DNA of 39,635 bases, taken from contig NW_026252184.1 in the NCBI RefSeq assembly GCF_025399195.1, positions 1 through 39,635 of the forward strand. The letters run 5' to 3'. A program made the position numbers and the translations under genes. The notes under the pieces were generated by a model. That model saw nothing but the letters and a program-made list of their open reading frames with translations, was not told the DNA's origin and did not search any database. This document shows, piece after piece, positions 1 to 11,348 of this stretch; the first letter of the stretch is position 1; the number at the start of each line of letters is the position of its first letter. Source of the stretch: Umbelopsis ramanniana AG. Lineage: Eukaryota > Mucoromycota > Umbelopsidomycetes > Umbelopsidales > Umbelopsidaceae.

Positions 1-2
1 CC

Positions 3-110
3 AATCATTCCTTGTACTTCGCTGAGAAGGTGGTAGCTACTGATGATGTTGTCGTAGGGATTTTACTCGATCATTTGAAAGCAAAATCATACTCTTTGAT
101 TTCCGTTTGA
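3..110 (+). CDS. 3' end of an unidentified gene, cut by the window edge
   Basis: Reading frame 3 is open from the left edge to a TGA at 108-110, giving about 35 residues that end in a Leu/Val-rich, helix-like stretch (VVVGILLDHLKAK, then SYSLISV). The other two forward frames hit stops within the first 36 bases. The composition looks like real protein and the position fits the last exon of a forward gene convergent with RFT1. The sequence faintly recalls the C-terminal helical region of MCM-family ATPases, but this is too short to name. It could also be chance coding; nothing upstream is visible. Confidence 0.4.
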   Translation, partial: NHSLYFAEKVVATDDVVVGILLDHLKAKSYSLISV

Positions 111-451
111 TTATGTGTCATTATAAACCATGTCAAATAGAACTCTAGATCCATAGGTGTCCCCTGAAGCTCTGGTTCCATCTTCTTTCACGTTTTAATT
201 TTTACTGCTAACAATATTTGGATTGTCTGTCAAATTTTGCATTCATAAAAAAATGCAAGCTGACGCAAACCACTTTTCAAACGATTGTATATTGGAAGAT
301 ATCCGTTTAAATTTTTTGGCAGAGTTCAACATTTTGATACGAAGCTAAACTTATATGATGTCAGCGCAAATTATTTCTAAAAGGACTGTAGTAGTTGTTA
401 ATCAAGTGTATATTGTATGGTGGTTTAAGGGTATATGAGGAAGAAGAATGT
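111..451. other. intergenic, convergent 3' regions
   Basis: These 341 bases separate the stop of the left-edge fragment from the RFT1 stop on the opposite strand. The stretch is AT-rich with stops in all frames. I see only probable 3' untranslated sequence of the two converging genes and no repeat or RNA gene. Confidence 0.5.
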
Positions 452-2447
452 CTAATCTTGTTTCTTGTCTTTTCTAATTATATTCTTAATGTCCTGCAGG
501 AAGACCTTCTCTTTCCACCAACTGAATAATTCAAAATTGTTATCGATATGTAGCGGATATTTGCAATTCACAGTACTTCAATTGTGACTTACATTGATGC
601 CAGTGCAAACAAGGCCGCCACTCCTCCAACAGCAATATGCATGACCTTCTCGCGAAACGTTGTCCATCCTATTATTTCTTCAGACAACCTGGTAACGGCC
701 CATCCTGAAGCAAACGCCAACAAGACGACTTTGCTGGGGAACCAATTTCGAATGGTGATCATTTGTGATAACAAAGACACATCTTGCCCACGCTTGTCCA
801 AAAAGTATTTGCGAATGAAAATCCAGCTATATATAATACGAGATCCGAGATTTACAATGTTCGCCAAAATCAAACCGATGGCACCTAGGTGCATAAAGTG
901 CATGAAGAGCACACCCGAAGACACAAAGATGAGCGAGAAGACGATCATGAACTTGCTTAGCCGAGCCAATTGCTGCTCTGTTGCCACTGCTTGAACAAAA
1001 GCTTCGCTTATTCCGTTGATACCCATGACAGGAACATATGCACAGTAGAAAGAAAGGACTAACGGTGCATTTGTATTTTGAGACCATGCAGAACCGACCA
1101 GCAGATCAATCAGTGTAGCTGTGTAGTTTGTCGCAAAACATATAAATATGAGGCCGAGGAGAATATGAAACTTGAAAATAGTAACAAGAATGCGAGCAGA
1201 GGTTTCAAGCACCCGGTTTTGCGACTTTGTCAATGGCTGATCACCAATATCGGACAAAAGCTTGGAAAACAGCGTTCTGGCTGTCTCCTCCAATGGACCA
1301 AAAAGAATGCGAACGATCAAAGAACCTTTGCAAAGACAATGGTGTTAACATTAATGATGGTTTTGGTCGTATCTTTCAAATGGCGTCATAATTTGCCACC
1401 TCATCTCTCTTACCATAGTTAACAACCAAAGCATACACTCCTTGATCCTTGTCAGAACTAAGAGCGGACACCAGCATTTTGTCGCCTTCTGTCAATACAT
1501 GCTTCAAAAGTGACTGTTTCGTTAGAGTGACAGACAGGTCAAGCAGTTCTCTGTCAAACCAGAATGTTCTTGTGCTGTTGAAGAAAAGTTGAATACTCTT
1601 GAAACATCTTACATACATCTCGGTCTGTCTGTACTCACCTTCCGTCCTCGTTGACAGCTACCAGCTTTCGAGGTAAGATGGTCTTGCCATTGATCTGACC
1701 ACTTCTGACTTTGTTGATAAAAAATCCAGCGTATCCAAACACCATTACAAGACTGTACGCAAACTGAGCCACGGCAAAAGCGAGTACACCATATCGGTTT
1801 GTGGCTGATCCATTGGATCCAAGAACAGTTAATCCGAAGGTAAGCACGCATCGTACGAGAACACAAATTCCTTCAACAGATACACGCAACTTGAAGTAGA
1901 GGTTGCTGAGAGCCATAATGTACAATGGCTCGATGATCAGCTCGCAGTATGCAGATAGGCCGAATAACACGATGGATGTGCGATAGAATGGATACTTTAA
2001 AGCGGTTTCGTCGTCAATACTAGAGAGGTAGTACACACACGCCGTCAATGTTGTCACTAGACCTATAATCATTGGCACATAGGCGAGGTTTGTTATTTTC
2101 TGCACCTGACCTTCTGCAGACGAGACCAAAACAGCATCCTTGGATACAGGTTTATCGGACTTGATTTCTTGGGTAGTTTGTGAGTTACCTCCACGTAACA
2201 AGGCGCAACGGAAACCTTCTCGGCTTAAAAACAAGATGGTTGAGAGTAGTAACTCTAACTTGACGGAGGCGATACCGAGAGTTTCTGCTGACGAGTAACG
2301 TACAACGATCTGATGCAGTGCAAAAGTCAGCATGCGAGAAGCAAGCTGTAGCAAGATTAGGTATGATGCCCCGGCTACAGACGATGACAAGACATTGTTA
2401 ACATTCTTGCTGTCGTCTGCACCTGGTGATGGTTTTTCGGTAGTCAT
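452..2447 (-). CDS. RFT1: RFT1-family ER lipid-linked oligosaccharide translocation protein
   Basis: Multi-spanning ER membrane protein of the MOP/MATE-like superfamily, needed for N-glycosylation at the step where Man5GlcNAc2-PP-dolichol reaches the ER lumen; whether Rft1 is itself the flippase is disputed. Four exons: 2447-1639, then 1607- or 1595-1414, 1325-593 and 521-452, giving 597-601 aa (human about 541). Family signatures are the early segment SREGFRCALLRGG, LTEGDK in exon 2, and a GPLEET block at the start of exon 3 matching the PIEES region of animal RFT1. The start at 2447 (MTTEKPSPG) is preferred to an upstream in-frame ATG at 2540 because the latter adds an atypical leader. The first intron has two in-frame acceptors (31 or 43 nt). 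The last exon encodes only 23 residues, ending in a lysine-rich tail. It lies 184 bp downstream of TSC1 on the same strand. Confidence 0.93.
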
Positions 2448-2631
2448 GCAATGAGTTGAAAAGGAACAGCGAACAAAGGGGACGAAAAATACGTCATGGC
2501 GCTCTTTACATACGAGATTTTTTATTTGTTCCAAATGCACGGGACGGAGGTTGGCCTCGCATCCCTTGCGCCGGTGTGCGCGCTATAAGCTAACTGATTG
2601 CTAAACACAAGCGCTATTACTATGAAAGGGA

Positions 2632-5600
2632 TCACGATTGATCATGAGAAGTGTGCTCCAACTTAGCCTGCAGATCGAGCTTCTCCAACTACCAGGGTAT
2701 CGTGGTGAGTAATTTTCAAAGTGCAAAGGTTTAGAAAAGTTCAAAAATCCTACCTCCAATGTCTCGTTTCTTTCCAAGAGGCTCTCCAACTTTTGCCGAA
2801 GCTTCTCGACTTCAGATTGTTGAGAGCTAACCGACTAAATAATATGTTAGTCACCGGTTTCTTTGCATCACACGCATAAAGCCACTCGGGTACTTGCCTC
2901 CTTTGACGATATCAGAGCCCTCTTTTCGTTGGATTGTTCTATTTTGGTTAAAGTTGCCTCCATTTCGTTGTATTTGAGTTGCATTTTACTAATATGAAAA
3001 GAAGTGTTAACGCACATTCTGTTACAAGATTGTTAGTAGATAGAGCACCACGGTATATGTACCTCAATGTAGCCTTGGCGGCGTGTTCACTCTCCCGGTA
3101 GCTTTCGAGAATATTCTCAGTAGCCCGCCATCGCGAAAGTAGACTTTCGATGTATTGCTTTTGCGTTTTTATCGTCCCGGTATCTTGTTCCCACAGCGCT
3201 AATTGCTTCGTCAATTGATCTATTTCGGTCTCGTACTCTTGAACAGTCACTAGAGTGGGCCTTAAGAACTCCAGTTCGCTCTCGAGATCAAATACTCTGA
3301 TAATAGCACATCAGCAAACAAATCAGGTGCCGTTAAGTTATGATAACAAATAAATACCTCTTCCGAGCTTGTTCCAATTGGCCATCTTGAACTTTAAGAA
3401 TAGTTTCAAACTCTGCAACTTGCTCTCTTGCTTTGGCCATTTCCATTTGCCATTGCTTTCTCTGTTCTCGGTAGTCCCGTAACTTCTTGGACTGCTCTTC
3501 TTCCCATTCAATATGCCTTACTTTGGTGGTTGCATTTTCAGCCTTCAGTTTATCTAATGCTGTGGTAGTGCGCTGAAGTTGCTGTTGCAACATTCTTGTA
3601 GCATTGTACTGAAATTTGTGATTAATGGCCATTATCAGTAGTCTACCATAGAGCTTTATATCTTACCATTTGTTGCCTTTCAGCTTCAACAGAGATATCC
3701 ATCACGTGTTCTCGATGTAACCTGCCAATATGTTGTAGATGTTGTTGCTTCAAGAACATCTCAAAGTTCAACTCGTTGCGCAGTAACAGCACCTCTCTCT
3801 TCAGAGCTGCAATGAGAAGTTTTTGTTCCGAGGAAGATGTGCCATCTTCCGCTGCCATCATATAGTTTGGTGCTGGTGTAGGTGCCCCTTCCGATACCGT
3901 CATATCGTCTGGATTTGGCGATCCTTCTGCTGAAGATGGCCAGTGTTCAAGGCCAGATTCCTTAAAATTAAAAAGATCATCAGGTTACTGGTCATATCCA
4001 GGCAGAGAAGTCGTATAAAATGTACAGTAATAATGAAGTTCAATCTTACCCAGACGTCATCCCCTACAACTACTTCTGCACCGCTCTTTAAAGCCTTGTG
4101 AACATTGAGCACATTAGCAATCGAAACTGCCTTCATTTTCTTCTTATTGCTCGGGGTAGGTGTATTTATCGGTTGATCTTCCACGTTGTCCTGGTGAGGA
4201 CTAGTCGTCAAAGGTTCGCTTTTCACAGCTTTGGATTCACTGGCCTCGGCGCGCACTTTTTCTTCAAACAACCAGGATGATATATGAGCATTTGAAGAGT
4301 TTTCTTCGCTAAAGGCAACTCGAGATGCTGCATTAGTAAGATCTAAGCTCATAATCTGGGCCATGACATCCGGCGGTTCAAGCTTCATCCATCTCGAGTG
4401 GTCGACAAGCTCGGTTGAAGCGTCCATGACAACAAGGTTCGGGTGAAGCATATGTCTATTAACTTGGGGCTGGTACATAAAGAAAATTAGCATTTTAACA
4501 GGATAGCAATTTGCTTGAAATAAGATCAATCGACTTACTATAATTCGGGATCGAAAGGTATCTTCGTCAAACTGCTCTGGTAAATTGAATTCATTTCTTC
4601 CAAAATACCCATACGGAGCATGAAGGAATGAGGTGAAGTTGCATGGATACAGGCCATATAGAGAGGTGAAAAATGCACCGGTTCTCGGATTTGACGGAGG
4701 TGCAGCCAGTTTCGAGAAGGTATAATCTATACCCGATGTTAGTGTATGCCATACTAGCTCAGCGAATCATTCTTTCAGCCTTACCAAGTACATCCCAACC
4801 ATCAATCTGTATATTCTTCGATGATGCTTCCCGTGATGCTAAGCTAGTATCCTGTGTACTACCACTATTTTGTCTAAAGTCACGCAGCTGATCCCAGCAA
4901 ACGGCACGTGCGAAAATGTAGAAGAGCTTTGGTAAAAAAGGCGAAAGGTAGGCGCATATCCGAGGCAGAAGCATAATGAGGTTGGTGACAGAAATGGCAA
5001 TAAGGGTTGTGGAATTATCATACTGAATGATGGTTTGAAAGTATTAGTATCATTTGGGGTTCAATAACTTGTTGCATGTACTGGTTCAATTACCATCAAG
5101 GACTTCAACATGGAGTCAAACAATGGTGTTTGCAATATGTCATGAATATGTGTCCTCTGAATGAAGTATCGCAGTTAGAAAACATAACTCCCAAGTGTGA
5201 GCTGAAAAACCTAAGAGGTGACATACCTTGCGAGGAATAAAGGCGCTGATGAGGTAAATGATTTGAAGGCGATACTGACTTTGTACAAAGTAATCTTCAA
5301 CGAGCAGAAAGAAACTCTGGAAATGGGGGAAATAATAAGCAACCTTTTTGTTCCATTGACAGACTACTCATGTCGTGATGGTTACCTTTGTCCTAGCCGT
5401 TCCAAATGCAACCATGATGGCTGACAGGTTTTTTGACCACTCGTCCTGCTCCTGATCAAGTAAGGTTTGATGCTGTGATTTCATTCTGCTGGTATCATCA
5501 ACTTCACTTGGCATGTCGAGAGCATCAAGTGCTTCCATTTTATCTTGTTGCTGTCTGTTTGACCATTGAAGATAGTCTTTAATGACCAGGTTGAGAAATG

Positions 5601-6069
5601 TATTATTTTTGATGGACTCAGAGTTTTGGTCTTCTAATATTAAAGCATCAGCGGCAATTTTGATAGATTCTTCTTTAGATGATTTGGAATAATGCGAGTT
5701 CTGAAGAACAGGCTTGAGTGCGTTGGGCCACCAATCGTTGAGTATGCGGTTGACTCCAAAGACCGGGAGTAGCTGATGGACTATTCGAAGCAAGACGTAA
5801 TGTTTCGTCTGAACTTTCGTTGTGACGGGCTGTATGGACACAATGGTCACTGTTGGATCAGCTAGTATTTCTGTCTTGAGTATATGTAGTAATTCGGCTG
5901 ATAGCTTGTCAATGGCTCCAGGATCGCCGAAGGACGGAGTGGTAGTTGACTGCGACCGCTGTTGATCCAAATAGAGATCTATGAGATCCAGCACTTCCTG
6001 TGCATCGTTTTGTGGTGTGCTTCGAAGAGCAGAGGCTATAGCCTGCCCAATCTCCTTCAACGACACCAT
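2632..6069 (-). CDS. TSC1: Hamartin (TSC1) homologue
   Basis: Scaffold subunit of the TSC complex, which with the TSC2 GAP inactivates Rheb and so restrains TORC1 at the lysosome/vacuole. Twelve exons join in frame: 6069-5386, 5316-5227, 5156-5094, 5022-4785, 4726-4539, 4469-4050, 3960-3667, 3608-3358, 3296-3063, 2988-2898, 2834-2754 and 2688-2632, about 896 aa (human 1164). The N-terminal half is a helical repeat domain. SLYGLYPCNFTSFL matches human LYGMYPCNFVSFL, and HSRWMKLEPPDV matches RRWKRLETHDVV. A Ser/Thr-rich linker follows, then a coiled coil from about residue 600 starting near LRNELNFEMFLKQQH, the region that binds TSC2 in animals. The intron after exon 10 begins with GC (GC-AG); the nearby GT alternative leads to a stop. 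The start codon is the first ATG, 166 bp from divergent CCDC12. TSC2 is not in the window. Confidence 0.92.
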
Positions 6070-6235
6070 GTATTAGTCGTACGACTGATATCAGATAGAG
6101 GAAACGGCGCGATAGAAAGCGTTCGGTAGCGCAGGTTGGGACGGGGAAGGAGTGACGTGCAATTTGCCACAATCAAACTGGCTGGAAAGGCAGCCTGTTT
6201 AATTTTTTTGTCTCGTCTCCTCACACTATTTCCTC
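6070..6235. promoter_or_regulatory. shared upstream region of TSC1 and CCDC12
   Basis: Only 166 bp separate the start codons of two head-to-head genes, so both promoters and 5' leaders must lie here or inside the genes. No clear TATA box is visible. A pyrimidine-rich run (TTTTTTTGTCTCGTCTCC) sits just before the CCDC12 start. Bidirectional use is inferred from spacing alone. Confidence 0.45.
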
Positions 6236-6973
6236 ATGGAAGCTGAAGCTGAAAAGCGAAAACAAAGACTGCAAGCTCTGCGTAAGCGAAAGCTTCAATC
6301 AGAAGCCAACGATCAAACCAACGGAGAAAAGTAAGGATCATTGCACCCGTCTCGTTTGTTCACGCTGCGAAACTAATCAACCTTCGCCCATCTTGTTAGA
6401 CCCGAGCTTTCCTTTAGAAATTACACACCAACAGATGAGGAATTACAAAAGAACACGAGCATAGCAACACCTGACGATATCCAAAATACTGTTGAACAAG
6501 AAACAAGAAATATCACCAAGGAGGCATTGGAAGAAGCTGAACGCATGCATAAAGAAGAAATTGTACGTGGAGCTTTCTATCGACTGTGAATTTGGCGCAA
6601 AACCCACTTACTGACGTTTGCATGCATCAATAGGATCTTTTCAGCTTGGCACCGAAGCGTGCTAATTGGGACTTAAAGCGGGACGTCGAAAAAAAGTTGG
6701 AAAGTTTAGATAAACGAACACAACGAGCTATTGCTGAGATTATTCGTAAGTACTTGTGAATATTTCTTCCATGAGGACATGTCTGTGTGCATACAAATAC
6801 AGCCATGGGATTTGCGCGAGATCGGAGTCGTGCTTTGTATACTAACATGATGACTATTTGATTTAGGCGAGCGCCTTAAGTCTGATACAAAGACTGGAAC
6901 AGGCATCGCTGACGCTGTTGCTGACGCTGAAGCAGCACAAAAGATGGACGAAGCAGATGAAGATGAAGATTAA
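6236..6973 (+). CDS. CCDC12: CCDC12/Cwf18-type spliceosome protein
   Basis: Small nuclear protein of the activated spliceosome, the orthologue of human CCDC12 and fission yeast Cwf18. Four exons, 6236-6330, 6400-6562, 6634-6745 and 6867-6973, join in frame into about 158 aa (human 166). The N-terminus is a charged helix (MEAEAEKRKQRLQALRKRK). Exon 2 carries the family block PELSFRNYTP, and exon 3 carries SLAPKRANWDLKRDVEKKLE, the most conserved part of the family. The C-terminus is an Ala/Asp/Glu-rich acidic tail. The start is the first in-frame ATG after an upstream pyrimidine tract. It is divergent from TSC1 and convergent with the unrecognised gene at 7267-8240. Confidence 0.93.
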
Positions 6974-7033
6974 TCGACCGTCGCCATGAATACTACAGCG
7001 CCGTTAACTTTTCATGTACATAGACTGACGAAG

Positions 7034-7039
7034 AATAAA
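7034..7039 (+). terminator. candidate polyadenylation signal of CCDC12
   Basis: A canonical AATAAA lies 61 bases after the CCDC12 stop in an AT-rich 3' region. Position and sequence fit a cleavage/polyadenylation signal; no transcript evidence is available. Confidence 0.5.
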
Positions 7040-7266
7040 AAGAAATTGAATTTCAGATACGCAGCTTGAACGCTAATGTTATTTATATGATTGTGTTCTA
7101 TACAGGCCAAATGAACGGAATGGTATACATTTCAAAGAATAAGTTTCAACAGATATAAAATGGATATTGCAATCTCAGGCAATCCTATGGTATTTAGTAA
7201 ATGACACTAGATAGGATGGTTTAGTGTGAGAATATAGATTATACAGGGCATATACAAGATGAAGTC

Positions 7267-8240
7267 TTACCGAGCAAATCCTGGACGTTGAATTTTGGAT
7301 TCTGGCATTGGGTTTTTCACGTTATCTGGAATCACCATGGTCTTGAGAGTACCTTTGATCTACATCATTTGTCTAAATGTTAGTACAACCACTTTATTGT
7401 ATTATCCAGGATCATGGAACACCATATTACCTCTTTAACCGTTATACCACGATATTCCAGCTCCCTCATGCCGTTTTCATCCTCGTCCTCAGTCACCTTA
7501 TTTTCTTTGGTTGGGATATTGTTACCCGACCTGCGGGAGAACAATGTGAAGCGGGATGGAGTGGTGGCCCCTGAGGAATCTAGTGAAGCTCCTGATGACG
7601 CAGATGTAGGGGTGCTGACACTTTCAGTTAAGGCAGGAGAAGAAGATTCAGGTTTTTTAGCGCTAAAACTGAATAGTCTTGATGTTCTAACGCTTATGCC
7701 AGGTGAAGGTCTGGGATCTGCTGGTGGACTGGTAGATGGCACAATGGATGCAGATCCTAGAGATAAACTTGAGAGGCTTTTGCCGGGATTTGTGGACATT
7801 TGGACAGCAGCCGCAAGCACCGCTGTCATGCTTTCTACCGTGACATCTTGCGATGTTTCCGCTGGTGCTTCGGGTAAAGACTTGTTAAAGTCATACTGAG
7901 CATGTCCGTTTGGACTCGCTTGTAGATCAACCACCTCAAACGTCTCCTGTGAGAGATTGGGCCGGCTAGATGCAACATCAGATGACATGCGAATGGATGC
8001 CATCCCCGATCCAAACGAAGACTGCGAATTTTCGCGTTGCATCATACGTCCTGGTGTGCCATTCAGAGTACCACTGGAATGGTTAGCCATGGTAAAGTAA
8101 TCCTCTCCACGGGCGAACGATTGAGGTGTAGATGGAGATGAAAGCGATGGTTCGGTAGCCCTGCGCACGATGGACGCCTTTCCGGAATCCAGGGACGAGG
8201 TGATGACCGGGTCGTTCACAGTCGACTTTGAACGAAACAT
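7267..8240 (-). CDS. Ser/Pro/Thr-rich protein of unknown function
   Basis: I do not recognise this protein. Two exons, 8240-7431 and 7359-7267, join in phase 0 to give about 300 aa. Most of it is low-complexity and probably disordered, rich in Ser, Thr, Pro and Ala, with SP/TP sites that could be phosphorylated (SLSSPSTPQSF, STSPPADPRPSPG). An acidic patch (TEDEDENGMRELEYRG) and a more ordered-looking C-terminus (IKGTLKTMVIPDNV to QRPGFAR) follow; these straddle the single intron, which supports the splice. No signal peptide or membrane span is visible. The start at 8240 is chosen because an upstream in-frame ATG would overlap the 3' end of the phospholipase gene. The final CGG-TAA could also be read as a donor (CG|GTAAG), so one more 3' exon is possible. 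Confidence 0.7.
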
Positions 8241-8346
8241 TGGCAGCCAAGAGAAGATACAATAGCTTAAGATGGATTGGGATTCATTTTTATATATTAT
8301 TAGTTCTTGTACGATGGTACAAAATGGCTGTGTAACGTCTGAGCAG

Positions 8347-9999
8347 CTACTGGATATAGTCGTACGCGCTTGGACAATCGATATTGATTTCACTGGCATC
8401 TACGGGTCGATGCTTTTCTGTCGAGAACATATTCTAAAAAAATTAAGAAATCAGTCAAATTGCCAAGCAATTTGGTCATAGAATTTGATAAACACTTACA
8501 TTCCATAAAGCTATGGCCATTATTTGATTTGCACAGAGATTGGGATGGAAGCTATAAGCACCAAAAAAATAAGTTTCAGGTCTTCTCCGCATGTTCCCAG
8601 ATGGTGGGACAAGGCACTCACCAGTCCATTCCACTGAAATACGCTTGTTTGTACTTTGCAACATCAAACGCCGTCAATGCTGGCTGCACCACTACCGTAA
8701 AGTCATCATATATCTGAAATTCATCGGCTACTTTATACATACGAAGATTATATTCTTTCACCATATCATCGGCCGCTATCAAAGAAGAGAAGATTAGAGG
8801 AGTGGCGTTCCAGTGGCTTCACACATTTCGCAAATAGTAAGATACCTCTTCGATCTTCATCCGTACCCTGAGCACATGGGCAGATATACATATTTGACTT
8901 GTCCATCAAGAACTCGCAATATTGCTCACCCCGCGCGGCGTCATACACTACCGAAACCTGACAAGCAAGTGGTCGTCAGATGACAACCAATGTCAAAAAT
9001 TATTCATGCAACAACAATTCTTACTTACGCTAAACATAGCCATTAAGTTGACAAAAGTATGCCCAATTTCGGTTCTCAATCGTTCCAAGGCCAGCCTTAA
9101 ATGATGTTCGAAAGCGTCTGCAGTTGCTTGGTCTGGTAAGCCCGTCGATGGCGCTGCGCATAATCCACACAAATTGTTGGCACCAATTAATACTGTGATC
9201 AATTTCCAGTCATCCCGTATATCTGCGTATTCTTTATGTGACAATTGATGTACCAGTCGAGTCACTTCTTCGTCCAACGTTTGAACCACGCCGCCACTTA
9301 TCTTTCAATGCAAATGCGAGTAAATTTTGGGATTCATGCATTATACCAGGGATCCAGGAGTTGTTTTTCAATAACTTACTGCACCATTCAGTCCTTTTCC
9401 TCTCGCCAGTGGCATAGTAATGCCAGCTGGTCCACCTTTAGTATCCGTATAACTCGAGAGAAAATTTGCAATGGTGTACTCATCGGGGTCGGATCCAGAG
9501 CTAAAAACTTTTCCACGGTACTCCCAAACCGTCCCAAAAGGTGGCCTCGCTGATGGCATTGTCAGTTTCAATCATACACTCGGCAAGAAGTCAAGGAGGC
9601 ATGCTAAGCACTTTACCTGTCTGCATACCGAAGCCAGCCGATATACTATCTCCGATAGATATGACAGCTTTGATATCCTGTTTCGCCAATCAGCTTTCCA
9701 TTATCATGATCAAAATTTGGGAGGTGCAAATGATATTGTCTCACCTGAGGGCGCAAATGTCGAACATCTCTCTTTGCTATACCATCCTCCCAGTAAAATG
9801 ATGTGCAGTTGAACTTTGGTACATCGAATAAGCATGCGTCTGACTTTGTAGAGTTGGATGAGTGTGGAAAAACGTTGTAGAGTTGCTCTAAAGCATGGAC
9901 CCACTCAGTTGTATAGGGAATGAGGACAGATGTCGTTGTTATTGGGGTTTGCTTCAAGGGAAGAAAGGGCAATAGTGCTGCCAAGTATGAAAAAACCAT
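8347..9999 (-). CDS. Secreted GDSL-type phospholipase B-like lipase
   Basis: Predicted extracytoplasmic SGNH/GDSL hydrolase of the phospholipase B1 type, cleaving acyl esters of phospholipids or related lipids. Eight exons (9999-9745, 9677-9617, 9549-9380, 9301-9029, 8957-8846, 8775-8622, 8551-8500, 8433-8347) join in frame into about 387 aa. The N-terminus (MVFSYLAALLPFLPL) looks like a signal peptide. Family blocks occur in order: GDSISAGFG (nucleophile Ser), NGAISGG (oxyanion Gly), IGANNLC (oxyanion Asn) and DCFHP (catalytic Asp and His). Cysteines in the CPC region and around the GANN block suggest disulfides, and NXS/T sites fit secretion. Each block crosses or abuts a splice junction that joins correctly. 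It lies 110 bp downstream of EMC3 and 107 bp upstream of the unrecognised gene. The true substrate cannot be read from sequence. Confidence 0.9.
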
Positions 10000-10108
10000 A
10001 AGAAGAAGGAAAAAGAGATTCGAAATTGAATGAATGTCCCCGCGGACAAGTTGACAATGCTCAAAAGGTCACATGGCCCGGAATTTTTTTTATTTTTTGG
10101 GTTCTCAT

Positions 10109-11348
10109 CTATGATCGCTTCTTTGCTTTTTGCGCAGCTCTGATTTTATCCTTTACAGTCAATTCCTTCTTGATTTCCGGAGACTTTGGAGTTTTGCTGG
10201 AAGTGATTCCAGTGAATTTACCATACTTACGGAGGACTTTTTCCTCAATGGATTCCAGCTCCCAGTCATGTGAGGTGATCATCAAGTTCTCTTTCTCCGC
10301 CATGAAAATCTTGTTGAAGTCTTGTGGTTGTCCAGGTGCTGCCATGCTTGCCATACCTGCCATACCTCCTCCCATAGCAGCCATATCATTCATGCCAGCC
10401 CCAGCAGCTAATGTAATTGTGAGGTCAATAAATTGGCTCATTATAATGATGCAAACCCAAAATATACAGAATATTACCGTTATTGTCTCCCAAAATCAAT
10501 GTGAAAACACTGCTAAGACCAAACAAGTTGAGGAAATACCAGGAAAGTGAAGAAACCCAGGTAACATCCATGTCCCGGGTATCAACTCCACTTTGAAGCA
10601 TTGACTTGAATCGCAAGGTCAAAGGGAAAGGCAGCTTAACTGGAAGGGTATCAGCCATGTTCACCACCAGTGATGCATTTCAAAATGCGGTATACTTACT
10701 GACGACGAAGCCTTGGAAGAAGAAATTGATCCATCCCATAATAAGCATCTGGGGAACCATGTTGGTTACTTGCTTTTTCATGCCTTCCATCATGCCTTCC
10801 ATCATATCTGGATCTGTCATTGGATTTGGCGCAGGGACACCTTCCTTTGGCGCATTTGGATTTTTGAGATATTTGCCTTGGTCGTATGCCTCCGTAAGGA
10901 ATGCTTTGCGACTTGCAAAAGCGTGTGGTGGAATAGCATTTCGGAAAGCTCGGAGTTGTGATCCTCTCATCAACGCTTTGCTGTAATGCTTGCATTAGTG
11001 CTGCTGAATCGCTGCATATTTTTATGCAATGTGCCAACTCTACCTTTCTCTGACAGCTTTCAACTGTGGCTTCTTGGGAGTTCCAGTAATAAGTACAGTT
11101 ATATGATGTCTAAGGACACCAACGAGTAACATCACCACCATAATGGGTAATAAGACCCAGTCTCTAATGGCTACAACGCGAGCAAGTCAGCATTACTACA
11201 CATTGGCCCTAAATCCATGATGCTCACGTTTTATAACACAATACCTGGATCCAATATCATTTGCTTACTATGAATAGTTAATTGTGTTAGCTCAGTTTCT
11301 GATGGCAGCTCTACCAGGGATTACTTACGCTTCACCCAGAGTGGCCAT
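10109..11348 (-). CDS. EMC3: ER membrane protein complex subunit 3
   Basis: Oxa1/YidC-superfamily insertase subunit of the EMC, which puts tail-anchored and multi-pass proteins into the ER membrane. Six exons (11348-11329, 11267-11245, 11170-11044, 10980-10700, 10639-10478, 10407-10109) join in frame into about 303 aa. Signatures are [12 protein letters not shown] at the first membrane span, the [10 protein letters not shown] segment, [15 protein letters not shown] and [15 protein letters not shown] in the second and third spans, as in human EMC3. Two Met-rich stretches lie in predicted cytosolic parts: one before span 2 ([13 protein letters not shown]) and one after span 3 ([17 protein letters not shown]). 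The C-terminal tail is Lys-rich. The first two exons are tiny (20 and 23 nt), and the start MATLGEAKQMILDP is set by them. It is divergent from PDCL3 with 71 bp between start codons. Confidence 0.95.

Noticed and set aside
7414-7899. 161-codon forward open frame
   Set aside because: It lies wholly antisense to the Ser-rich gene at 7267-8240; its composition is the mirror of the low-complexity repeat codons on the other strand.
10026-10550. 174-codon forward open frame over EMC3
   Set aside because: EMC3 exons 5 and 6 on the minus strand explain the region with clear family motifs; the forward frame is a shadow.
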